Shown one piece after another: positions 57,381 through 64,000 of a stretch of 64,000 nt of DNA. The translations under genes and the position numbers were made by a program. Location of the stretch: positions 186,001-250,000 of the forward strand of contig JAHJTV010000082.1 of NCBI GenBank assembly GCA_018829445.1. The letters are read 5' to 3'. This DNA is from a bacterium (GTDB taxonomy: Bacteria; SAR324; XYD2-FULL-50-16). Position 1 is the stretch's first letter. The number at the start of each line of letters is the position of its first letter. The notes below the pieces were generated by a model. It did no database searches. It was not told where the DNA came from and saw only the letters and a list, made by a program, of their open reading frames with translations.

Positions 57381-59015
57381 TCAGATGCTGATACCCAGGT
57401 CAAGTTTGATCATTTTTAATATAGTGATGGAGTGGGGTTTCAGGGTCAGGGTCATATCAGCATTGATAGTACTTATCTCCTTTTCACTGACTTCAATCTT
57501 TTCCCGCTCTTCCTCAGTATTGTAATCAAAGGGTGAGCTGCTTGTGTATTCAACAATCTTTCCGTTCTTGAAAAACATGAAGGCTTTAATCCGGAGTTCA
57601 ACAGAAACAGATTCACTGATACTCTTATTGATCAGCATCAATGCTAACTTCCCGCCGTCATCAGTACATGTGGCTGAACACTCGATGGTTGGGTTCCCGG
57701 ATATTTTTTTAACCTGTCCGAATTCCTCCGAATCAAATTGATCCGATTCCACGGAGATGTTCTCAATGAGATTGTTATAGGTATGATCCTTAAAAAGTTT
57801 AAATACCTGATAAATGGGAGTCAGAATCAGTCCTGTCGCATCAGTCCTAATCATCCCCAGGGAATTGACCAACATTGACCACAGTCCGATGGGGCAGATA
57901 TCAGAGAACCGCTGAAATAACATCAACACTAAACCGGCAAAAATCCCGTCCTGAAGATTATAGTTTGCTTTTACCATGTCGCCCAGGGTGTACCAGATGC
58001 CCCATTCATCAAATGCAATTCGAACACGGGGTCTTTCTCCGAATCGCCTGACGATACTGTTCCAAGCCTTCAGGATCTGTTTCTTAATCTCAAACGGTGC
58101 TGCCATCATGGCATGATAGACAAGTTCATTGTCCGGGTGATTTGACTCCGACAGCAGGTTTAAATCTGCAGGGAAGGGTAGGTATTGATGAATGCTAAGA
58201 TAATCAATGTAATTACTGTCCACCTCCTTGAGAAATCTTTCATTCCAATCACCCTGGTTCCAACCACAGCCCACCAGTTTAATGCTAGGATCTTTTTTCT
58301 TCATTTCCTGGGCAAACTGCATATATCTTTTTCCATAATCCGACGGATTTTTTTCGTATCCCTGTTCATTTTCCAGGTAAATTTCGTTCCCAATTCCCCA
58401 TATGGGAACATTAAAGGGAGATCGCCGACCATGTGCAGTTCTCAGCTCTCCAAAACTTGAATCGGGATTTCCATTGCAGTACTCAACCCAGTCAGCCGCT
58501 TCTCCCGGTGTTCCCGAACCGTAATTGACCGTTATGTAAGGGATAGCTAAAACTTCCTCGCAAAGGGTGAGAAATTCCAAGGTTCCAAATTGATTGTGGA
58601 CATCGTGACTGATTCGTCGTTTAAACTCCCTGGTATTATCAGCATCAAATTGACTTCTGGGCAGTTCCGAAATACCACTTAACAATTGTTCACTCCAATT
58701 ACTCCAAAAGCTGTTGGGGAGCTTTTTCCGTGTACTCCTGGGACCGATGGCATCCTTCCAGTGGTATACATCAGCATAACAGCCACCTGGCCAGCGAATA
58801 AGAGCCGGTCGTAAATTTATCATGGCGTTGAGAAGATCCCAGCGAATTTTATCCAGCTCGGGATGATCGGCTAGAGGAAGAACCGTTTTGCCATATGACC
58901 AGATTCCATCGTGGATACATTCACCTACATGTTCAATAAAACTGCCAAAAATCATAGGGGAAATCTTTTTGGTGATGGAGTTGATATTCAGATAAACCTT
59001 TGCCGTGTTTGTCAT
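57381..59015 (-). CDS. alpha-L-arabinofuranosidase, GH51
   Basis: Glycoside hydrolase of 544 residues from the ATG at 59015, which has GGAG 10 nt upstream. It has no signal peptide, so it acts in the cytoplasm on imported arabinosides or arabino-oligosaccharides. The (beta/alpha)8 barrel shows the acid/base GIGNEIYLE (E211) and the nucleophile AFDEWG (E337). The N-terminal FGSFIEHVGECIHDGIW and RWPGGCYADVY are GH51 signatures. A beta-jelly-roll C-terminal domain follows (about 370-544). No other carbohydrate gene is adjacent, which is unusual. The amidohydrolase gene is divergent 214 bp away. Confidence 0.9.
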   Translation of the reverse strand: MTNTAKVYLNINSITKKISPMIFGSFIEHVGECIHDGIWSYGKTVLPLADHPELDKIRWDLLNAMINLRPALIRWPGGCYADVYHWKDAIGPRSTRKKLPNSFWSNWSEQLLSGISELPRSQFDADNTREFKRRISHDVHNQFGTLEFLTLCEEVLAIPYITVNYGSGTPGEAADWVEYCNGNPDSSFGELRTAHGRRSPFNVPIWGIGNEIYLENEQGYEKNPSDYGKRYMQFAQEMKKKDPSIKLVGCGWNQGDWNERFLKEVDSNYIDYLSIHQYLPFPADLNLLSESNHPDNELVYHAMMAAPFEIKKQILKAWNSIVRRFGERPRVRIAFDEWGIWYTLGDMVKANYNLQDGIFAGLVLMLFQRFSDICPIGLWSMLVNSLGMIRTDATGLILTPIYQVFKLFKDHTYNNLIENISVESDQFDSEEFGQVKKISGNPTIECSATCTDDGGKLALMLINKSISESVSVELRIKAFMFFKNGKIVEYTSSSPFDYNTEEEREKIEVSEKEISTINADMTLTLKPHSITILKMIKLDLGISI

Positions 59016-59229
59016 GGTCGCATTTCTCCGGCTAATCAAACGGGTCCATTTTCAGGAACTGACAGGAGTTAGGGCGATTCAACCGAGTCTCCGTCCTTAA
59101 AATATAATCGATTATAACCAAATGGAAGTGTTGTTACAATTATTTTAAATGGTTATATTCAGGTGATGGCCATGATGGATCCAAACTTGAAAAACCTGGT
59201 TTATATTACTAAGTTCCAAACTTAAGACT

Positions 59230-60075
59230 ATGATTCTCGACTTTCATACTCATATTTTCCCATCTTTTATCAGGCAAAATCGTGATCGGTTTTTCCAGAG
59301 GGAACCGGCGTTTAAACTCCTTTATGATTCTCCAAAGTCTCGATTGGTTGGCAAAGCGGATATAATAAGATCCATGGATGACCAAGAGGTGGACAAGTCC
59401 GTCGTATTTGGATTCCCATGGCAGAACCCCGATCTGGTTAGAAAACATAATGACTACATTTTAGAAGCAATATCCCGCTATCCGGACAGGTTAATCGGAT
59501 TCTGCTGTTTTGACATGAGGAATGAAAATGCCGGTCTGGAAACTGAACGTTGCCTGAAAAACGGGTTCTCCGGGGTGGGGGAACTGGCTGCTTATCAGTG
59601 GTCGATTGGGGAGGAGGCGTCTGCTAATTTGGAATCGGTGATGGCGTTGTGTAAGAATGCAGATGTTCCCATATTGATACATGCAAATGAACCCGTGGGG
59701 CATCCGTATCCCGGGAAGGTTCCCGGCTCAATTGTCAGCAGCTATCATCTGTTGAAGCGGTTTCCTGACAATAAAATTGTTCTGGCTCACTGGGGTGGAG
59801 GGCTGTTTTTTTACTCCCTGATGAAAAAAGAGGTCAAGGAGGTTCTTAGGAATACCTATTTCGACACAGCCGCTTCGCCTTTTCTCTACGACCTGGCAAT
59901 CTACAAAAAAGCTGTGGAATTGATCGGATCGCAAAAAATCCTGTTTGGATCAGACTTTCCGCTGATTAAACCCGGACGATACTTTGATGAGATGTCGGAG
60001 TCGGGATTGTCAGCCGTGGAAATGGACCAGATAAAAGGCGGCAATGCGCTAAGATTGTTGTCATGCCGGACCTGA
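59230..60075 (+). CDS. amidohydrolase family (TIM-barrel metal hydrolase)
   Basis: Amidohydrolase_2-type protein of 281 residues. The metal-binding residues are DFHTHIFPSF (H6, H8), ILIHANEPVGH, VLAHWGGG, and the terminal GSDFPL aspartate. Such enzymes include decarboxylases and hydrolases of ring or amide substrates; the exact reaction cannot be chosen. It is divergent from the GH51 gene and is followed by a palindromic repeat region and a membrane-protein gene. No signal peptide. Confidence 0.87.
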   Translation: MILDFHTHIFPSFIRQNRDRFFQREPAFKLLYDSPKSRLVGKADIIRSMDDQEVDKSVVFGFPWQNPDLVRKHNDYILEAISRYPDRLIGFCCFDMRNENAGLETERCLKNGFSGVGELAAYQWSIGEEASANLESVMALCKNADVPILIHANEPVGHPYPGKVPGSIVSSYHLLKRFPDNKIVLAHWGGGLFFYSLMKKEVKEVLRNTYFDTAASPFLYDLAIYKKAVELIGSQKILFGSDFPLIKPGRYFDEMSESGLSAVEMDQIKGGNALRLLSCRT

Positions 60076-60120
60076 TCTCATTAATCCTTCATCATGGGTA
60101 TTTTGGGCACAAAGTACTTT

Positions 60121-60222
60121 TTTTCAAAAACGGCAGGGCGGGGATTACATCCCATAAGCACTTACTTAAGCATATCTCATTAAGAGCAAGGATTATGGTA
60201 GGGCCGCCCTACCGTTGAAAAC
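60121..60222. repeat. REP-like inverted repeats in the gap before the membrane protein gene
   Basis: The block 60121-60142 (TTTTCAA, CGG-AGGGCGG) is matched in reverse complement by 60205-60222 (CCGCCCTACCGTTGAAAA), with a 3-base insertion and one mismatch. Inside the right arm, GGTAGGGC (60197-60204) and GCCCTACC (60206-60213) form a perfect 8-bp palindrome, and GGGAT-TAC-ATCCC lies within the left part. It resembles a degraded REP or MITE element. Confidence 0.5.
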
Positions 60223-60260
60223 AGGTTCATCAAAAGTTGATGAATTAGAAATAAACCTAA

Positions 60261-60713
60261 ATGAACGAAATAAAACTGGCACAAAAATATAAAATAATAG
60301 TTTTCATAGAACTTTTTTCAGCTGCAGCAATTGTTGTGTATTGGGCTGGTTATTATGGATTCTCCCGGTTATCCAATCAATCACCGGCTTTTTACGCCGC
60401 TTTTCCCAATGCGATACCCTTTCCTGATCTATTCCTGGCAGTGCTAATGGTTTTTTCGGGTTGGCAAATCCTGGAAAAACGCAAAATCGGGAAAGTTTTC
60501 ATCGTTCTTAATGCAACGATTATGATTACCCTGGGGATTATTGGTGCTGATTTTAGTCTGGATGGTGGAATAAGGCTGATCTCAATGGTCAGTATGCTCC
60601 GCAAGGGATTTGTTAACCTGTGGTGTATCGTTTTCGGGCTTTATTTTTTATTAAAAATCAGGGAAAAAGCAAAAGAATCCAAGACAGAAAACCCTGATTT
60701 GGATTCTCAGTAA
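60261..60713 (+). CDS. small membrane protein of unknown function
   Basis: Protein of 150 residues with four hydrophobic segments (about 12-32, 52-68, 78-96 and 112-135) and a charged tail. No family recognised. It starts with ATG but has a poor ribosome-binding site and a 185-bp leader holding REP-like repeats. It converges with queA over a 22-bp gap. Confidence 0.65.
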   Translation: MNEIKLAQKYKIIVFIELFSAAAIVVYWAGYYGFSRLSNQSPAFYAAFPNAIPFPDLFLAVLMVFSGWQILEKRKIGKVFIVLNATIMITLGIIGADFSLDGGIRLISMVSMLRKGFVNLWCIVFGLYFLLKIREKAKESKTENPDLDSQ

Positions 60714-60735
60714 TCCGGATTCAATCGTGGTGATC

Positions 60736-61800
60736 TCATAGCAGACACATACAATCCCCAAAACTGAAGAATCGATAGCGCTCAATGACAGCCTGTTCAT
60801 AAGCGTTCATCACGAAGTCTTTCCCTCCGAACGCACAGACCAGCATTAACAGTGTTGATTGTGGAAGATGGAAATTGGTTAGAACCTGATCCGCAACCTT
60901 ATACTGATAGGAAGGGTAGATAAAAAGGGATGTTTTTTGATGCCCGGTTCTTAACCGACCGTTGTCCCAGGCTGATTCAAGGGTTCGAACGGTTGTTGTT
61001 CCCACAGTAACGATTTTTCTACCCTCTTTTTTGCCGGTTTCAATTTTTTGGGCAACGGTTTCGGAGATAAAAAATTTCTCTTCGTGCATGATATGCTTTG
61101 AAACATCATCCACCCGAATCGGCTCAAATGTCCCTAGTCCAACATTCAATGTAACAGTTAGAATCTCAATCTCTTTATCCTTTATTTTTTTAAGAATGGC
61201 GGGAGTAAAATGAAATCCGGCAGTCGGAGCTGCAATTGAGCCATAGGTATCTGCATATATGGTTTGATAATTGATTAAGTCTTGAACCCGATTCCCATCG
61301 TCTTGCCTGGCTTTGTGGATATAGGGCGGTATCGGGGCATACCCGTATTTCTCCAGATCAGAAAACAGATCGGATGTTTCCGTGAACTCAACCCGGCACT
61401 CACCGGACGGAGTCTTTTCTTTTAACACGGCAACCAGATTTTCGTCACAAAGGTAAAGTGTTTCACCAATTTTGAGTCGGGAGGAATTTTTTACCTTACA
61501 GCTCCAGGTGTTTTCCTCAACGGGTTCGACCAAGAGCAGCTCAATAAAACCACCGGATGCCCTTTTTCCCGGAAGTCGGGCCGGAAGAACCCTGGAGTCG
61601 TTGATGACCAGGATTGACCCCGGTTCAAGGTAATCCGGGAACTGGTGGAAATGCCGGTGCTGAATCCGGTGTGATTTTCGATCCAAAACCATCATCCTTG
61701 AATGATCTCTCGGGGTTATGGGGTCTTTGGCGATCAGCTCCTCGGGCAATTCATAAGAGTAGTCTGATCGTAAAATAGGCTGGTTGAATTCTGGTGGCAT
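60736..61800 (-). CDS. queA: S-adenosylmethionine:tRNA ribosyltransferase-isomerase
   Basis: QueA of 354 residues, which moves the ribosyl part of AdoMet to 7-aminomethyl-deazaguanine in tRNA, a late step of queuosine synthesis. Family landmarks: FNQPILRSDYSYELPEELIA start, DHSRMMVLDR, PARLPGKRASGGFIELLLVEP, GYAPIPPYIH, QTIYADTYGSIAAPTAGFHFT and GTTTVRTLESAW. The C terminus ends in the usual QAVIERYRFFSFGDCMCLL. It stands alone; other queuosine genes are not in the window. Confidence 0.96.
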   Translation of the reverse strand: MPPEFNQPILRSDYSYELPEELIAKDPITPRDHSRMMVLDRKSHRIQHRHFHQFPDYLEPGSILVINDSRVLPARLPGKRASGGFIELLLVEPVEENTWSCKVKNSSRLKIGETLYLCDENLVAVLKEKTPSGECRVEFTETSDLFSDLEKYGYAPIPPYIHKARQDDGNRVQDLINYQTIYADTYGSIAAPTAGFHFTPAILKKIKDKEIEILTVTLNVGLGTFEPIRVDDVSKHIMHEEKFFISETVAQKIETGKKEGRKIVTVGTTTVRTLESAWDNGRLRTGHQKTSLFIYPSYQYKVADQVLTNFHLPQSTLLMLVCAFGGKDFVMNAYEQAVIERYRFFSFGDCMCLL

Positions 61801-61917
61801 GTTTCTAGAATAGTTAATTGGAATTCTATTTTTTCGACGATAATGGTCAAAATAATGATGCTTAAGTTTTTATACTCATTTTATGTTTTCTAAATCCTTA
61901 TGAAATAATGTTGTAGG

Positions 61918-61939
61918 GTGAGCACATATTTGTGCCCAC
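61918..61939. repeat. REP-like palindrome
   Basis: GTGAGCACA (61918-61926) pairs with TGTGCCCAC (61931-61939) with one mismatch, preceded by GTAGG. The words resemble the GTAGGG and GGGCACAAA words at 60.1 kb, so both may belong to one repeat family. Confidence 0.4.
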
Positions 61940-62049
61940 ACCGACACTAAAGACCGAAGTACGTATCCTTCCGAATGACCATCACGAGTATGGTTTGTAG
62001 CGGGATTGTCTGTCGGATTCAAGTTATGTACGTTTTATGGAGGGCTATT

Positions 62050-62349
62050 ATGCCAATTGATCAAAAAACAAAATCGTTTCTAACCAACAACCTGAAATTT
62101 TCATCCGTTCAAGTCGACAGATTGGAAAACAATAGCGCAATGTTATCAAAAATTCTGGGCCTGTTGGAAACGTACAGAAAATCACCGAAAAGCAGAGAAA
62201 CAAAATTGTTTACACTGCGTCAGATAAAATCGATCAAGCAATCCCTGGACGAATCATCCCAGCCTGAAACACAGGTTTTGGTGAAAGCAAGATCTGAATA
62301 TTACTCCTTCCAGAAACCCAAAAAGCTGTCCTTTCTCCAGCCAGCCTGA
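62050..62349 (+). CDS. small hypothetical protein
   Basis: Protein of 99 residues from the ATG at 62050, chosen for the GGAGGG site 5-6 nt upstream; an in-frame upstream extension lacks such a site and has an unlikely Cys/Val/Trp-rich tail. The sequence is basic, helical and cytoplasmic. No family recognised. It lies alone between queA and purB. Confidence 0.55.
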   Translation: MPIDQKTKSFLTNNLKFSSVQVDRLENNSAMLSKILGLLETYRKSPKSRETKLFTLRQIKSIKQSLDESSQPETQVLVKARSEYYSFQKPKKLSFLQPA

Positions 62350-62357
62350 TGCTACCG

Positions 62358-62390
62358 GAAGGGTTAACGGAAAATTACGATTAATCCTTC
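62358..62390. terminator. terminator hairpin between convergent genes
   Basis: GAAGGGTTAA (62358-62367) pairs with TTAATCCTTC (62381-62390) with one G-U pair, 13-nt loop. It lies between the stop codons of the small hypothetical gene and purB and can serve both strands. Confidence 0.55.
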
Positions 62391-62404
62391 TAACCTGGCT
62401 GTTC

Positions 62405-63760
62405 TTAAAAATCCTGAGCGTATCCCAGATAAGTTTGCGGAGTTAATTTTTTCAAATCCTCTTTAATCGCATCCGGTAATTCCAGGGTGTCCACAAACTC
62501 AACCAGGGTTTTTTGATCTACTGCTTTTCCCCTGGTGAGCGCTTTCATCTTTTCATAGGGTTCAGGAATATTGTACTTCCTCATCACGGTTTGCAGAGCC
62601 TCTCCCAGCAATAGCCAGGCGTTGCTCAGCTCCTGCTCCAGTTTTTTCGAATTCACCTTCAGCTTGCTCATCCCTTTCAGAGTAGCTTTGTAGGCAATGA
62701 TGGAATACCCAAATCCCACACCAATATTCCGCAGAACCGTACTGTCGGTCAGATCTCTCTGCCATCTTGAGATAGGCAGTTTTGCAGCCAGGTGTTCAAA
62801 AATGGCATTGGCGATCCCAAGGTTTCCCTCTGAGTTTTCAAAATCGATGGGATTAATCTTGTGAGGCATGGTGGAACTCCCTACCTGGTTTTTAACGGGG
62901 ATCTGAATGAAAGCTTCTGTTGAGATGTATGACCAGATATCCCGATCAAAATCGAGGAGAATAGTATTCCAGCGGACAAAGTTATGAAAAATTTCAGCCA
63001 TATAATCATGGGGCTCGATCTGAGTAGTTGCCGGATTCCACTCCAATCCCAATGATTCCACGAAATTTTTGCCAAATCCTCTCCAGTTGAATTCAGGAAA
63101 ACTGACCAGATGGGCGTTAAAATTGCCTACAGCGCCGTTTATTTTTCCCAAGGCCCGATGATTGCAAATCTGGCTTAGTTGACGTTCCAGTCGTGCAGCC
63201 ACGTTAAAAAACTCTTTTCCCATGGTGGTTGGTGATGCAGGTTGCCCATGGGTTCTTGCCATCATCGGTATTTTTCTATATTCATCAGCTTTCTTTCTGA
63301 TTTCATTGATAACTTCTTTGCAAAGCGGGATGACGATATCCCCCAGTAATCCTTTCAACATTAATCCATAGGATAAATTATTGATATCTTCACTGGTGCA
63401 GGCAAAATGAACCATGGGAATCATTTGCTCCTGCGACAACGCCTTTAGTTTATCGTTGATGAAGTATTCAACAGCCTTAACATCATGGTTAGTCACATGT
63501 TCAATATCCTTAATCTTTAGAGCATCCTCGGGAGTAAACATCCGATAGATTTTTCTCAGAGATGCGATCTGCTGATCATTGATCGCTTCAATGCAATCGA
63601 TTGCAGGGTTTTGAGCAAGTGCAATCAACCATTCAATTTCGACCTGTACTCGATAGCGAATCAAGGCAAATTCACTGCAATGCTCGTTTAACTCTTTGAC
63701 TTTGCTGTGATATCTTCCATCCAGCGGAGAAATAGCTTGTATTTCAAATGCTTTTTCCAT
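62405..63760 (-). CDS. purB: adenylosuccinate lyase
   Basis: PurB of 451 residues, which acts twice in purine synthesis (SAICAR and adenylosuccinate cleavage). The fumarase/aspartase superfamily signature SSTMPHKINPIDFENSEGN carries the catalytic-loop serine. TSEDINNLSYGL and the catalytic-acid histidine in ARTHGQPASPTTMGKE are present. The length and the N-terminal SPLDGRYHSKVKEL fit the E. coli-type PurB. Complete, no anomaly. Confidence 0.96.
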   Translation of the reverse strand: MEKAFEIQAISPLDGRYHSKVKELNEHCSEFALIRYRVQVEIEWLIALAQNPAIDCIEAINDQQIASLRKIYRMFTPEDALKIKDIEHVTNHDVKAVEYFINDKLKALSQEQMIPMVHFACTSEDINNLSYGLMLKGLLGDIVIPLCKEVINEIRKKADEYRKIPMMARTHGQPASPTTMGKEFFNVAARLERQLSQICNHRALGKINGAVGNFNAHLVSFPEFNWRGFGKNFVESLGLEWNPATTQIEPHDYMAEIFHNFVRWNTILLDFDRDIWSYISTEAFIQIPVKNQVGSSTMPHKINPIDFENSEGNLGIANAIFEHLAAKLPISRWQRDLTDSTVLRNIGVGFGYSIIAYKATLKGMSKLKVNSKKLEQELSNAWLLLGEALQTVMRKYNIPEPYEKMKALTRGKAVDQKTLVEFVDTLELPDAIKEDLKKLTPQTYLGYAQDF

Positions 63761-64000
63761 TGTTAACCATGGTTTGAATTGTCAGGCAGGATACATAACG
63801 GTTTATTTGATCGAGTTTGAAAAACTTCCTGATTATAAACAAATAACAGCCTTAATTCGAGGCGTTTTTAAACAGTCTATTCGAAGCCCAAAAGTGAAAA
63901 ACAAAAAATGCAATAAAATCAAAGGGCTTTTTAAGAGGCTGTAACGTAGGTGGCTAATGGTGCAAAATCAGATAAATATTTTCTGTTATCGATCAAGTTT

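Overview
The window reads as a contiguous piece of the chromosome of a Gram-negative (diderm) bacterium of moderate to low GC. Outer-membrane and envelope genes (bamA, lolC/lolD, an O-antigen ligase-like protein), a sigma-54-type response regulator, a bactofilin next to parAB, and a tungsten-type aldehyde:ferredoxin oxidoreductase fit a former deltaproteobacterial or SAR324-like lineage with some anaerobic or microaerobic metabolism. This placement is inference from gene content only. I see no rRNA, tRNA, CRISPR array, transposase, integrase or phage gene.

Layout. 1-5.7 kb: the 3' part of parC, then the RNA helicase gene hrpA. 5.9-19 kb: a signalling and accessory block with a sigma-54 activator, a hybrid histidine kinase with a decayed ATP-binding domain, an HD-GYP-like protein, a cyclic-nucleotide-binding/PAS/Hpt/CheA-like kinase, a 654-residue protein of unknown family, a small unknown protein, a DUF2784 membrane protein, and a protein with three exact 40-residue repeats. 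19.4-26.4 kb: a tight catabolic operon (sphingosine-1-phosphate-lyase-like PLP enzyme, double-ACT protein, glutamine-synthetase-like ligase, class C26 gamma-glutamyl hydrolase, SDR), then a terminator-like hairpin and the aldehyde oxidoreductase. 26.5-30 kb: a ClC chloride transporter and a DHH phosphoesterase, with a strong intrinsic terminator between them that belongs to no annotated gene.

30-39.9 kb: a minus-strand run secA, O-antigen ligase, gyrA, TPR lipoprotein, parA, parB, bactofilin; the last three overlap by 4 bp each. 40.3-42.7 kb: ispH and ahcY. 42.8-47.4 kb: bamA, lolD, lolC (minus). 47.8-53.3 kb: a Gld-type ABC exporter cluster (ATPase, permease, GldG-like, DUF4340) and a small exported protein. 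53.4-64 kb: mostly single housekeeping or unknown genes: TerB-like, Rv2578c/SplB-like radical SAM, small outer-membrane-type protein, purN, GH51 arabinofuranosidase, amidohydrolase, membrane protein, queA, a small unknown gene, purB.

Working together: the 19-26 kb operon could glutamylate, oxidise and deglutamylate an amine and oxidise an aldehyde. The 30-32 kb genes link chromosome segregation to a cytoskeletal scaffold. The 42-47 kb genes serve outer-membrane assembly. The best candidates for something new are the amine/aldehyde operon, the triple-repeat protein, the decayed-kinase signalling block, the orphan terminator with its likely small RNA, and the 29-bp inverted repeat inside the Gld operon.
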